A stretch of DNA of 64,000 nt from Ampelomyces quisqualis (GCA_018398575.1 JAGTXZ010000019.1:1922001-1986000), one strand, 5' to 3'; positions 44,365-56,901 are shown, counted from the stretch's first letter. The notes: a model not told the origin generated them from the letters alone. A program made the numbers and translations.

Positions 44365-46569
44365 ATGTCTGCACGTGTAGTGGTTCAACTACAGCCTGGC
44401 AGCGACGGCGATGCACTACACGTCCCCAAGCAGGGTGGTCAGTACACTCAAGTCAATCCACCGACTCTCTACCTGGAGAAGACTGCCCAGCAATGGATGC
44501 AGAAACGAGGCGAAGCATTGGAGGGTGCCAAGTATATCCTCGAGGCCTTGCCCAACGGTTACACGATGTGGTCGCGTCCACGGCCGTCCGACCCCAAGCA
44601 TGCAGACAAGTATCTGTATGGCCATCCCGGCCACAAATACTTCGACTCTCCAAATAGGTTCTATCCGCACTTTGAACACTTGATGAACAACCGAGGTAAC
44701 AGCATTGGATGTCCCTGCACCGTCTGCGCTGGCGCTGCCGGCATTTTGCCCAAAAGCTCCTCGAACAGCAGCCAAGCTCGCAGTTCAAGCGCGGCATCGT
44801 CACGACCGGCGACTCCCAAAGCGCCGACGCACGCTTCTGCTTCTTCGCGCCCGACTCACCTAAATCAAGTGCGACCTCGAGCAGCTCAAACTCAGATACC
44901 AACTACAGTCCAGCGTTCATTGGCTCCGGCAGTACAATCTCCAATTCCCGTGCCGACTGTCAAGCCACGTGGTAGGCCGAAGCTGTCAGGTACAGGGGCA
45001 GATTCAACTCGTGTGGACGAAGAGGGAACTCCCGATGTCTATCGAAACCTGATTGACAAGCTTCGACGCCACAAGACCGTTGACGAGATCATTGAGCAGC
45101 CACTCAGTCCAGATTGGCGCGCTGAGCAAAAGATTCTGCCAAGTGTGCTGAGGACCTTGAAACGGCAGGACCAATGGATTCCACGGGTTGGCGATATCGT
45201 GCTCTATATCCAGGACTTGCCTACTGGCGTAGAGATCATGTACCATGGGGAGACTGGAGAGTATCAACTGTATGACGAGGAGAGTGAAGAGCTGCTAGGT
45301 CCTCCCTCATGGCAAGCCGGCCTGGTTGGAGAAGTGCCGGCTAAGACACCAGCTATCGCTGATATCCATCGCAGCGACAGCCAAACGAGCATCATTTACG
45401 CCGGCGTTCGCGTGGAGCCACTTCCGAACCCAAACGATGCTGATAAATTGCTGTCTAAGAGACACAGATATGTCTCACTTCGCCAGACCCGCCCCTTCGT
45501 CTTATGGAAGGAGCTTCTCGACAAGGTACCTCAAGCTCAATGGCATGCCACTGTCATCAACGCTTTGACTGTTTCTACCACTTTATCACTCGTTGGCAAG
45601 TACCGATTTCGAGGAATATGGCCTAACGCATGTGTGTACTGCCATGGCATTTATATTGGCTCCGAGTTGCTAGTGGTGGGGGACACTGTGCGGCTTTTCC
45701 CGAGCACTGCCAAACTACAAACCCGCTGCACCGAAGTCTTGGTCATCAAGACTATCCGCTTGAAGTGGTCGAACCTAAATGTCGCATCAAACAATGATTA
45801 TGATGAAGGTCGCCCGTATAACTCGGAGGTTTATGTGTACGGCTCTGCATACTCAAACGATCCTCGAGCAATGAACAAAGAATTTCTGTCAGAGGCAAAT
45901 GCTGAGCCGCCGAACGCAGCAGCAGAATACGGCGAGTGGTACCCGCTGCACCCCACCTCCAAGGAGCTTGCGGTGCCGTTCACGCGCATTGTAGGCCGCC
46001 TCTACGAGCGCGACGCCATGTCGTACTGGCTCAACTCCGATCCTGATGATCGACCTTCACTGGACGATGGCCGCGAAGGCCTTCTGGACGCTCGGGCATT
46101 TGCTCGCAGCAACGACCAGCGGATCACTGAGTATGGCGCCAACTGGTTTTGGGCCGATGACCGCGCCGACGCTCTGGACCTGCAAACCATCAATGGCCTC
46201 GATGTCGCCAAGCACGACCCGAGGCGCGACGTGTATGCTATGCGTAAAAATGTCAAACTCCTCGACGGCATGGACAAGATCAAATCGCAAGCGAGTGCGA
46301 CTGCGAGGACACATGTCCCACTCCCGAGCAGAGACCTTCGCCAATTCATGGCTCCTGGAACTTCCAGCATGCCTGATCGAAAGCCAAGAGCCCAGGAGCT
46401 CAGCATGAGCGATAGCGCTACGACATGGTCAGGCTCTGTGTCGAGCAAGAAGCGTCCGAAGATCATCGATCTAAGTGAGGATGAGGACGATATTCGCCAA
46501 AACACCAAGGTTGTGGACAATGCACTAGGTAACAAGAAAACAAAGGTCGCTGTTGTCATCAAGAAGTGA
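44365..46569 (+). CDS. clr2: Clr2-like transcriptional silencing protein, 734 aa
   Basis: Cryptic loci regulator 2 is part of the SHREC-type silencing complex that promotes heterochromatic repression in fission yeast. The single exon starts at ATG 44365 (GACCATGTC); the open frame upstream begins with a non-ATG codon and is taken as leader. The N-terminal silencing domain is seen as PNGYTMWSRPRP, DKYLYGHPGHKYFDSPNRFY and a CPCTVC metal-type cluster (about residues 116-121). A Ser/Ala/Pro-rich linker includes a KPRGRPKL AT-hook-like motif (about 200). The Clr2 core begins around WIPRVGDIVLYIQDLP and continues to about residue 600. The C-terminus has SKKRPKIIDLSEDEDD, a basic/acidic motif resembling a SUMO-interacting stretch. 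Length and domain order fit filamentous-fungal Clr2. Confidence 0.82.
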   Translation: MSARVVVQLQPGSDGDALHVPKQGGQYTQVNPPTLYLEKTAQQWMQKRGEALEGAKYILEALPNGYTMWSRPRPSDPKHADKYLYGHPGHKYFDSPNRFYPHFEHLMNNRGNSIGCPCTVCAGAAGILPKSSSNSSQARSSSAASSRPATPKAPTHASASSRPTHLNQVRPRAAQTQIPTTVQRSLAPAVQSPIPVPTVKPRGRPKLSGTGADSTRVDEEGTPDVYRNLIDKLRRHKTVDEIIEQPLSPDWRAEQKILPSVLRTLKRQDQWIPRVGDIVLYIQDLPTGVEIMYHGETGEYQLYDEESEELLGPPSWQAGLVGEVPAKTPAIADIHRSDSQTSIIYAGVRVEPLPNPNDADKLLSKRHRYVSLRQTRPFVLWKELLDKVPQAQWHATVINALTVSTTLSLVGKYRFRGIWPNACVYCHGIYIGSELLVVGDTVRLFPSTAKLQTRCTEVLVIKTIRLKWSNLNVASNNDYDEGRPYNSEVYVYGSAYSNDPRAMNKEFLSEANAEPPNAAAEYGEWYPLHPTSKELAVPFTRIVGRLYERDAMSYWLNSDPDDRPSLDDGREGLLDARAFARSNDQRITEYGANWFWADDRADALDLQTINGLDVAKHDPRRDVYAMRKNVKLLDGMDKIKSQASATARTHVPLPSRDLRQFMAPGTSSMPDRKPRAQELSMSDSATTWSGSVSSKKRPKIIDLSEDEDDIRQNTKVVDNALGNKKTKVAVVIKK

Positions 46570-47096
46570 GTCAGACTTTGTCGGGACGCTTTTCGGCGTG
46601 GGTGTGTCGGAATCAGTCAACCAAGAGGTTAAAGGATGGGCGAACAGCTTGGCATGGAGCAGCAGCTCTTGTTATGAAGCTATCATGGGTTACACAATAT
46701 TTACCATGGACAGGCCTATCAGGATTAGTATTTGTTATGAATTCGTCGGGATGACTTCTTCCTGCTGAAACGACCTGCGAGGTCTCACATGTATTTTACT
46801 TGCCCACATGGAACAAACAATATACAAATCAAACAAACACACAGCGTGCTAAACTATGAAGGGGTTGTAAAGCTGCATTCGACCCATCTACGTCTGACCA
46901 CATCGCAAGTTCAATCCCCAGTGCCGTTCACGCCAACGCCAAATGCCTGTCTGTCCAAGAGGGAAAAAAAGGAGCGGAAGAAAGCGAAGCCAAGAACATG
47001 TCTACGGAGCACCGTCGCTATGCAAGAGCCAATCTCTAAGTGGGAAATCAGACGTAGGAGCAGAATCGAGCTGCGTGTGCAGGAGCGAAACATGGA
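46570..47096. other. Convergent intergenic, 530 bp
   Basis: 3' regions of clr2 (+) and atg2 (-). Only chance ORFs were seen, and an A-rich run lies at about 46965. Confidence 0.6.
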
Positions 47097-50000
47097 CTAA
47101 GCCGACGATTTATATTTCTACGGCAAGAAAATTAGCTTTTCAACCATGCGAGACGAGGCGAGGCGGAGGCGGAGGGCGACGACTTACGTTTTCGATTTTC
47201 CTTCGACTCCCGTCATCAAGGGCGTTTCCGACACCTAGGAGCGCATTGCTCAGCGCCTTGGTCGCGCCCAGCGCTGGCCTCAGTATGACAGTGGGTGCGT
47301 GACGAGCAAGAGCTCTCGCCATGCCCACGCCACTTCCTTCTTCCATTACTTCTGCGGGGATAGCAATCACTGCGTCCCTGGCGGTCAAGAGATCGCGCTC
47401 GAGATGTCGAGCTGCAGATCGCAAGCCGGCGCGGACACCGATAGGTTGATTCGCATAGTGCGACACGGCTCGTTCTTCTTCGGTCGCGGAGTCCGAGTCT
47501 TCGCCGTTCCAGTCTTGATGAGCGGCAGGCGAACCTGTGCGGGGAGCAAGGAACGTTTCTGCGCCTTCGAGGAGGTTTTGGGTTCCGATTGCGACTTTAG
47601 CACCGAGACGGGCGACTTCGGAGGTTGTGTTTTTGGCGAATGCGTAGACGCCTTTTTGCAGGCTGCGGACGATGCGGCCATCTTTACGGTACTCGCGCAT
47701 AGGGACGACGACAAGGTCGCGCATGCCTGAGCCGACGTTGACGAGGGGGCGCACGGCTGCGAGTCCGGAAAGAACACCTGAGAGTTGATTGCGTTTGACG
47801 TCGGGCATCCAGACATCGTTGAGGGTCTTCTGGAGCTTGTCGAAAGATGTGATGCCGTACACGATAGCGTGACGCAGGACAATATCAGAACCATCGAGGA
47901 TAAGGAAGTTCATGAACTCCGTGGTGTGTCCGGAGCGGATCCCGCGATAATCGACTCGCTTGGGCTTGTAGTCTAACTTGAGTGTCACAGCTCTCACTTC
48001 GAGACGTTGGATGAAAGGCTGATCGGTGGGCGCGGCACTGCTCGGAGCGGAGTCGTCATTGAACTCAAAGAAACGCGTAATGAAGTCCAATGCGTCTTGA
48101 TCAACGTGCAGGCGGAGTGGAAGCACTGAAACCCTGATCACCAGCTCAGACGCAGCAAGTTCAGTGACTGGCTTCACTGTGACAAGCTCCAAGTTGACCA
48201 TGGGCTTGTTCATCTCTCTTGCGCTCGGCTCAATCAAACAAGTGATAAACTTCCTCCATGTTGACGATGGCACATGATCGAAGATCTCAAAGTCTCGCAC
48301 ACGAACATCAATCGAGTTGATCGTTTCGCCACTGTCCGGAGGGAACACGATCAGGTCGACAGCGACGCCCATCAACGAGAAAGCAACTTTCTTGTGCTTG
48401 CTACGTTCGAGTTTCAGACGCCGCTTAGATTTGGTGGCGGATCGGGGTCGAGCGGTTGCTCCGGTCGAGCGTGTTGCTGTCGATGTCGCATAGCTACCAG
48501 TTTCACTTGCGAGATCATCGATGTCGTGATTGATACGACGAGCGAGAGCACCTTTCTCATCCTTGATTGGCACCCCTATCCAAACAGAGTTGAACAGGAA
48601 ATCTTCCTCGACGAAATCATCGTCCTCATCTTCTTCTTGGGCCTTCTGTCGACGTTCCTCAGCACGTGCTTCCATGTCATCCACAGCTTGAGTAATGATT
48701 TTTCGAGTTCGGGGCCAGTCGTAGCCATCGAAGAGATTCCAAATGATATTGACATCACGTACACGGACCTTGAGCGGCGCCTCTGGCAGGCTGAACTCGT
48801 TCGAGAGATGATACTGGTTCTTCGTCGAGTCCCACTTGCGAGCTTTTCCTTTGCCATCTGCTTCGGAGTCTCTGAAGTAGTTTTCGTTGAAGTCAAAGTT
48901 TCCTTCGCTCCCAGTGACCTCGTATTTCTCTTGAAAGCTTTCGAGAAGCGCTCCTTCATCGCGTTGCCTGATGAGAGTTGGGGTTGCGAGCGCCCCCAGA
49001 TCGTCCTCGCCTAGCAAGCTATCACCCATCTCTTCGTCGGTCGGCAAAGACTGTGAGTTGTACATGCTGCCCACAAACTCGAGGTTAGTTGGAACTTCGT
49101 CATCGACAAGGTCCGCATTACTCATAAAATCGTCGTCTTCATTTGCATCTGGTGCTATCATAGCATCGCCAGTGAACGACTGCATCATCTGCTGGAGGGG
49201 AACGACTGTGCGATACTGTTCTGCCATTGACGGAGGCGCGGGCAGTTGGAGTCCATTCAGTATGGCGATCAGAGTCTGCGTCGAATCTGCGCAGGATTCC
49301 AAGACAAACAGTTCGTTCTTGAACTCTACATCTACCAGTTGCGGCTGATCCTTCTCATCTCCAGCAATACTAATAAGCACTTGGGCAGCCGAGATCGAGC
49401 TGAGGGACATGAATCCCAGTTCTCGAAGCTCGTGCAGGTGACGGTTCATCAAAGCAGAGGTACCAGGTGTGGAAGGTTCACGTCCTTCCTCGAGCCGAGC
49501 TATGTCGTCAATCGCGTGCACTGAAGCTTTACGCAACTCTAGTGTGATAGAGTAGTCGCTCTTCACTTGTTTTCCGGCGATGTGCGCTTCGCTTAGGACG
49601 AATAGGCCTTTTGACGAAATCTTGCAGGGGTTCAGGCCGATTGCGCAATTTCGAATGAGTAGATCGATTTGCAATGGCTTAGCCGTTGGTGTGTCTGGTG
49701 GACTAGCTTGTGACGGTTGTCGACTAAGAGTTTTCGGCGATGCGCCTGTGATGGTGGCCACACTTGCTGCGATGCCAAGTGCAACACCGTCAACTGTGCC
49801 ATCTTCCGCGATACCAAGTGCTGCCATCAGTGTTGACACTCGGTATTCAGCGCAAATGTTGAAGAGTTTTGCCTTAACCACAGGTTCCATCTCGTCGCCG
49901 ACCATTCTGACCATGATAGCAGGAAGTTGCTCCGGGGACCGCAATTTGATCATCTCGTGCAGCAATACTTCGTCGCCTCGACTGACATCTGCTCTTCCGA

Positions 50001-53000
50001 CTTCTGCTGCCAGTAGTGCTGGAACACCCACATGAGCCACACAAGAATTGTGCAAAGAGAGCGACACATCTCCGAATTGCTCATTGATAGCAATGCCTGC
50101 GTCGAGTCGCTGTACAGTAGCAAGGGTAAGTAGCCCTGGTCGATCGTCATCTGGGAGATATTTGGTGACCCTTGACAGTCGTGCTATCTCTGCTAAGAGG
50201 GCATCAAATGTCCTCAACTGCTGAAGGTCGGACAGTCGTACTCCCACATCACTGACATCAATGCGGAGAACAGACCCGTTTCGACGTTGTCGAAGTAGCG
50301 TATCTATGAGGATATCGTCGTTATTTTCATAAGGATCTCTGCTGGGCGTAATTAGGGAAATGAGTCGCGCAAGGTCTGACTCTTCAGGTGCAAACAGAAA
50401 GTTGACCGTGGTGCCGCGTACGTCCACTAGCAGAGGTGCACCCGTTTGCTCCAAGTCTACGTACGGTCCTGAAAAGTGCACTTCTGAGACCTTCAGACGT
50501 ACATTGCCTTCTCGCATGGCTAGCCTGACGGACGTGGTTTGGAGCCTCATGGCACAGGTCCTTCCTTTGAGAGTAAATGCCACTTCACCAAATTGCACTT
50601 GGACTTTCGGTGCTTTCGAAGGTGTCAAAGCTGGTTCAGGAACAGGTACAGGCGAGTCGCCGAAATGTACACCACGGGATCGAGGTGGAATGGGTGACAT
50701 AACTGGGCTGTTAACGGTAGTGTTTGCAGAGCTGATGGAATTGCTTAGCTCCAGAACTCCGCTAAATCCACCAAAACAGCCGAGTGCGTCATCAAGTTTC
50801 TGTATATCGACGAATATTTGCACAGGCCGCGTCACGATTGTGATGCGCTTCTCCTTGGCTTGCTCGTAGTCAATCTCGATGTCGTTGTTCAGTTGGTTAG
50901 GACTGTTGTCGGCCGAGCGTCTTGATCTCAGTCTCGGACGCTGGAATGATATCATATCTTGGTCAAGAGTTGCTAGTACAAATGTGCTGAACTGGACTTT
51001 CAGTCTTGACTCCCGCAAACGCACCTGGCTGGCCAATCGAATCGTCTCGCAATTGACCCGGAAGATGGCATCCTGCGGAGCATGGGCGAGTACGCGACTG
51101 GGTGCGTTCTCCGTTGTGACTGACTCAGTTATGATATTTTCGAGCCACGATACACCGAAGCGTTGAATGCTGACTTCCAGAGTGTCTACAGGGCCGTCAT
51201 ATATCTCTTCAGCGGCTGCTAGTTTCTCTCCTATGTCTGAGTCTCTAACCAGGGCTGCCATTGCCCGGCTGAACATTCCATACATGATTCGACCAGTGGA
51301 GATATCCAGGTGCCCTGTTACAGAGCCGACTTCAACGCTGATCGCAGGCGAAGCCACCCTTTTCGCTTTGAAATGCGGGTCATTCTGCACATTCTTTGTG
51401 ACGGCCCGTTTGCGCATGGACGTCTCCAGCGATAGGTTCCGTCGATGTGTAGATGACTGCGCATAATTGGAGAATGAACCTGGCATCTCAGCAAAGATGG
51501 AATCCTCGCTAAGATTTGGTGGCCTGAAATCCATGCCTGATTCTTCTGTGACCGATTCATCATCCTGGGCATTGCTTTCACCCTTGTCCAAACCGAGAGA
51601 AAACCATACTGTGACCTCATCGACGGTAAGGAAAGCCTTTGCTTGTTTCTGCGTAGGTACATTTGCATTAGGTGTCGAAGCTCGGGCAAGATGCGGCGAA
51701 TTTGTTTGACTGTGAGGACTGCCGGGACGCGGCGTTTCGCACCCATCGTCGAGATCAAGTAACGGCGCGAGTATACTGCCACTGATCATATCTTCAGGGA
51801 TGGGCCCAGATGTATTCGAATCAGTACTCTTGCTGGAATTGGATGACGAGTCCCATCCGCCAGGGACCTGCTGCTGTTGCTGATGTGTTGAATCCGCCTG
51901 TGCAGCGCTCACAGCACTCATGTACATGCTCTCGGCCTCATTGTGAGTAAACAACTGAGATTCGGTAAGATCCTCGTTTGAATGTGGAGACAGCGCAGGA
52001 GAAGAATGAGTGTCATGGATCAGATCCTCAGGCTCACCAATCATTGGGCGCTGTGTAGCAATCAGATTATTAGTGGAGCGATGGGAGTTTTCCAACGTTG
52101 TCGACGCGGACTGTGAGATGTTCGCGATAGGCGGGCGGAAAGATTGTCCAAGGGCAGATACTGTTGGCAGTTCTGAAATTGATGAGTCGCTCGCGGGGAC
52201 CGAAGCTTGACTCGTTTCACTATGACTTCCATTGTTTACGGTCCACGCATCGGGCTCTTCTTGAGGGAACTCTGCATCAAAGACATCGTCAAATCTAGAG
52301 TTGAGCATGTCGTGCTGTAAGGCGTAATCAAGTACACCAACGTCATCATAGAGAATGCTGCTTCCCCCCAGATCACGGATGGGAAGCGAGTGCTGTGACT
52401 GGTAGGGCGAGTCACTTCCAGCAGCCTCGTGGAAGCCGTCTTCCGATGCAGCATCTGCAAAGCGATCATCGTCCACGGTGTGTGTAGAGGCAGCTAGCTG
52501 TAGTTGTTCCAGAGAGATATCTGCTATGGGGGCACTGGCATTTTCGCGTGCGCTCGCGATCAAAGCTTTCATCGAAGGCGCCATTGATTCACTGAGGCCG
52601 ATTCCGTCATCATTGCGCTCCGTATTTGGTCTTGTAGCAGTCTCTGGTAGTAGATCCGATGAGTTGGGACTCGAAAATGGCTCGCTTGGCACTTCCCGGC
52701 TGATGGGCGGTTCTGACCGGGTTGCGACTGGCGAAGGAGGCCGCATGCTTCGCGACATTGATACAAAGTTCTCTGCATCGGAGACCAGACGAGCGCAAAT
52801 GTTCTCAACGCGCATCCTTCGTTTTCCAATATTCGCGTCCGAGTCTTGCGGAGCGTCTGCAGAGCCCACATCTATGTGCGTTCCTGGCGAGCTGAGGTTA
52901 TCAATGGTGACTCGGTCAATGTGAAATTGCAGAGAGACGGGTGAGCTTTGGCTGTTGTCTGACGTGCCGCCAAGTTCTGGAGAAAACTGATCCTCCACCT

Positions 53001-53741
53001 CCATGTCAATATTGTTAATGACAATGCTCAGTCGGTCCAACGCAGTGTTGAGAATGTTACGCAAATAGTTCGGCAGGGCCAGAGGTGCGCCCATGCCCGC
53101 TGAACCTTCGTCAGATCCATCGTCGCTCGAAGCTATGGACTCTTGCATATGTTCCGAATGTGACTCTAGCTCTTGTTCAAGCTCACGTATCTCATCGGTA
53201 GGCTCTGTTCTTAAAAACGACTTTGCGAGTTCATCCACTGTTGGCACATACTCGTCTCCGTCCGACGAGGTATCACTCAGATTGTCTCGGAGAACTGGTG
53301 GGGAGGATGGGCGGCGAGAGGTCCAAGTCTGGGTGCTGGAGGTTGGCTGCACATTCTCTCCCCTCTCCTCTATCAGCCTAGCCTGCACTTGTATGCTGTC
53401 CACCTCTATCGATATCTGGGGGACGCCGAAGTCGAGGACGAAGGTCACTCGAAGTAGCGAGGCTCGTGCCTTGGACAGGTGGATCTCGGGCGGCAGTTTA
53501 AGGTGCAATAGTGCTACGAGTTTCTAGACAGGACAAGTCAGGTTACGCAGGAGGTGCTATGTTTGCTAACTTGACCTACCTTGACATGTAGCCCGACATC
53601 TCTGACTTCGAGCGTAGTCCTCTTCCCCACGTCAACGCTGACGAAGTCGGCCGGGTCCTTATCGAGGATGTCAATCTGCCGTAGGCCGTACAGGAGAAGC
53701 TTCTTGCCAATAGTGCTCGACAGGCCCGAGAAGAACGCCAT
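47097..53741 (-). CDS. atg2: Autophagy-related protein 2 (lipid transfer), 2,172 aa
   Basis: Atg2 bridges the ER and the growing phagophore, transfers phospholipids and is required for autophagosome expansion. Three exons: 53741-53580, 53523-47188 and a seven-codon last exon 47117-47097. Introns are 56 and 70 bp. The first junction joins GLHVK to KLVALLHLKLPPEI; the last uses GTAAGT at 47187 and a GCTAAT branch site, giving the ending RRKIENKYKSSA. Ignoring that intron would instead end in a low-complexity RRPPPPPRLVSHG tail. Visible features are an N-terminal chorein-like region (MAFFSGLSSTIGKKLLLYGL), long Ser/Asp/Glu-rich disordered segments (about residues 90-700) and a conserved C-terminal region with GSGMRDLVVVPMREYRKDGR near residue 1980. 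Length is in the usual range for filamentous fungi. Confidence 0.93.
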
Positions 53742-54462
53742 GGTGGTTGTCAAGCTGGCGGTTCCTCTGGCAGCGGAAGAGGCGAGACGAACGGCTACCG
53801 CTGCTTCAGAAAGGGCTCCATGTGTGGAATAATGTGCGATGTGGAAGCGTCAAGAATGGTTGGTACTGCACACTTTCGAACGGGATGGCAGTCAGTGCAG
53901 ATATTGGTTCGTTGCTAGGCTGCGGACACTGAGTTGCAGATGAGACGGTGTGAATGCGTTTGCGATACAACAGGGCCCTGGTGGCTGGTGGCAAGTGGCA
54001 GTCTGGTGAAGTTGCGTGGATAAGGTCACGAGATGCTATTAGGGTCTAGTAGGGCGGTGCGTTAGGTAGAGAGCGCGGGCAGATGATGCGTGATCCATGG
54101 CGCGTATGATCATCGCCCCGCTAGCCTATCGATAAGCATGGGGCGCCCGGCAGGTGGGCGTGCGGGCGTGCAACTGCACGGCGATGTGCGTCCAACGGTC
54201 ATGCAGGAGACTCTGGATTCACAGAGTGACTGGAACATGCCCTCATACTTAACGCACGTTTATGTTTTGATTGATTGGCGCTGCGCTACGCTGATGCAGA
54301 GTGCAAGTGTGCTGCATCGAAAAGGGCGCATTACGTCAGCATTTACTAGTGCTGTTCAGGAAGGAAGTCACACCAGGCACCGACGGGAGCCTTCTCGACT
54401 GAACTTCTCTTTTGCATATTTGAACTCTACTTCACTCTGCGACTATAATCATAGACGCAGAT
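53742..54462. promoter_or_regulatory. Divergent promoter of atg2 and ADGF gene
   Basis: A 720-bp gene-free stretch between divergently transcribed genes. No distinct motif was recognised. Confidence 0.5.
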
Positions 54463-56307
54463 ATGGCGTCAGAGACCGCAGAAGATATCGAGGCATGGGC
54501 GCAAGCCGAGGGCGTCCCTAGCCTAAGCGACCCCTTCATCCAAAAGTACCTATCAGGAAGAGATGCATTGGTCGAGCAGGAAAAGAAACAGCGAAGTGGT
54601 TGGTCACCTCAGAAAAGGTGTCCCTTTCGATACAGGTCGTCTTACACTATTCAGACTACCTGTTCCGACAAAACTTGTCTCCAATGGCACAGGAAGCATG
54701 TGCCATAGCATCTCAGATTCGATTTCAGGAAAAGCAAACTCTGTGGACTAAAGAGTATGAGGACAGCCTTCTCACCGAACACGTCGACGTGTTCCCGGGC
54801 ATGATGTTTACCCTGGCCAAGGACCGCATGAAGAAGAGCAAGCTTTGGCAGATCGTCAAGAAGATGCCCAAGGGCGCGTTACTGCACTGCCATTTGGAAG
54901 CCATGATTGATCTCGACTGGGGACTCGAAGAAGCGTTCAAAACAGAGGGCGTCTGCATAACCGCCGATGGACCAATCACAACCGAACAACAGCGGCGCAA
55001 GACTGGCTTCTCCTTCACATACGCACATACCACGAAAGAGGATCTTTCCGTTTGGTCAGAAGGATACGCAGCCAATACCCCAGTTCCCATCAACACAGCA
55101 GCGGCGACTTTCCCAGACAACGGCAAGGCTGGCTTTATCGAATGGGTCCGCAGCCGTGTTACCATCACGGCCTCAGAACACCTTTCTCACCACCAAGGCC
55201 CCAATGAAGCATGGCGCAAATTCATGTCATGTTTTCCCATTCTTGGTTCTCTCATGTACTACGAGCCCATCTTCCGTAAGTTCATTCGTAGGCTATGTAA
55301 ACAGCTATTAGACGATGGTGTGTACTATGTTGACCTGCGATCCGCGTTCTTTACTCCGTACCGCAGCTTGGGGAAGGAGAGTTGGGATGAAGACTGGTTC
55401 AGCATGCTCGAGCACATGGAAGATGAGATTGAAAAGTTCAAAAAGACCGAAGAAGGCAAAGACTTCTGGGGCGCACGCATGATCTGGACTACGATTCGCC
55501 AATTCAACAAGAAGCAAGTCATTGAAAGTACGTCTTCCATCCCATCCACTTTTGCAGCCCAAACTCAACAATTCACCACCAACAGGCATGAAACAATGCA
55601 TAGAAATGAAACTCGAATTCCCCGACCTCATCGCAGGTTACGACCTCGTCGGCCAAGAAGACCTCGGCCGCCCCCTCGCCGACCTCGCCCCCGAACTCTT
55701 CTGGTTCCGCAAAGCCTGCGCCCAAGAAGGCATCGACATACCCTTTTTCTTCCACGCGGGCGAAACCCTCGGCGACGGCGACTCAGTTGACGAAAACCTC
55801 TTCGACGCAATTGTCCTTGGCACGCGACGCATCGGCCATGGTTTCAGTCTTTACAAGCACCCGCTGCTCATCGACATGATCAAAGAGAAGAAGATACTGT
55901 TGGAAAGCTGCCCTGTGTCAAATGAGGTGTTGAGACTCTGTGGAAGTATCATGTCACACCCCTTACCTGCTTTGCTTGCCCGCGGCGTGCCATGTAGCTT
56001 GTGTAACGACGACCCAACGATTCTCGGACAAGGTGAATCCGGCATGTCTCATGACTTTTGGCAAGCACTCCAAGGCTGGGAGAATCTTGGCCTCGAGGGA
56101 TTGGGCAGTTTAGCAGAGAATAGTGTGCGGTGGGCGAGTTTGGCAGATTACTCTGCCAAGGAATGGACGCAGGATATCAAAGATGGGAGTATGGGCAAGG
56201 GAGTCAGGGCGCAGAGATTGAAGGAGTGGATGAGGAGGTGGGAAAGCTACTGTGCGTGGATTGTAGAGGAGTTTGGTGTAGACGAGAATCTGGAACCGGA
56301 AGAGTAG
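54463..56307 (+). CDS. Adenosine deaminase-related growth factor (ADGF/CECR1-type) adenosine deaminase, 576 aa
   Basis: A metal-dependent deaminase converting adenosine to inosine. Three exons, 54463-54598, 54655-55527 and 55586-56307, with introns of 56 and 58 bp. The first donor is GTTGGT (weaker than usual), but the junction QRS-D-YLFRQNLSPMAQ is what the family requires. Visible features are the zinc-binding HCHLEAM (His about 123), the PLADLAPELFWFRKAC region, catalytic FHAGET (about 393), RIGHGFSLY (about 421), SCPVSNEVLRL and NDDPTILG (about 478). There is no signal peptide, unlike animal secreted ADGFs, so a cytosolic enzyme is expected. HCHLEA has Glu where HxHLD is common. Confidence 0.9.
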
Positions 56308-56432
56308 ATCAATTCAAGGTTCCACGAGCCCGAAATTCAACTTAAATACAGCTGGATTATCCGAAAATAAACATGATATTCACCACTGAGATTATGGATA
56401 TCATGAAATTCGGTTCTAGCACCACACCCCTC

Positions 56433-56901
56433 TTACCGCTCCCCTGTACCCCACATGTACCCCCCGAAATACGCGCCATATTTCCGCATCCCATTCCCCC
56501 GCGCGATTTTGATCGCCTCCCTTAACCTACTGAGGACTTCTTCCGCCCTTTCTTTTTCCGCCTCGGACGACGATGGGAAGAATTTCGCCTTTAGGACGGT
56601 GAGCCAGAAGGTTGATTCGGCGGTGGCCATGAGGGCGAGGGCGGCGAATACGGTGTAGCGGACTGCAGGGCTGGAGTCGCGCAGGGCGTGGACGAGGTTG
56701 AAGGTGGGGAGAGGCGGTGTTGGAGTTGAGGTTGGTTGGTGGGTGTTTGCAAAGTGCAGGCGAGTAATGGAAAGTCCGCGATGGGGGAATTTTGTGTATA
56801 CTAGGGAGACGCGAAGATAAGATGGACGTTGGAAAGCGGGAAGATTTTGACGGTAGGAGGTGGCAGGGTCGCGAAGGCGGATGGAGTATTCTCTTCGACA
56901 T
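56433..56901 (-). pseudogene. Small mitochondrial-type protein with apparent one-base frameshift
   Basis: From ATG 56901 one frame reads a basic, Ser/Arg-rich leader ending SRTFHYSPALC, the typical look of a mitochondrial presequence. The conserved-looking part lies one base out of frame: PTFNLVHALRDSSPAVRYTV, then FAALALMATAESTFW, KAKFFPSSSEAEKERAEE and finally KYGAYFGGYMWGTGER, ending at 56433. Total span is 469 nt, one more than a multiple of three. No GT..AG pair that keeps both parts was found; a 3'-ward option (GTATAC at about 56810 to GCAG at about 56670) would remove part of each. Either a real frameshift in the C-rich stretch near 56715-56725, a sequencing error or an unrecognised splice explains it. 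The protein is unnamed. Confidence 0.45.

Noticed and set aside
47140..47187. Unspliced atg2 tail ending RRPPPPPRLVSHG
   Set aside because: A consensus intron gives a family-like C-terminus instead.
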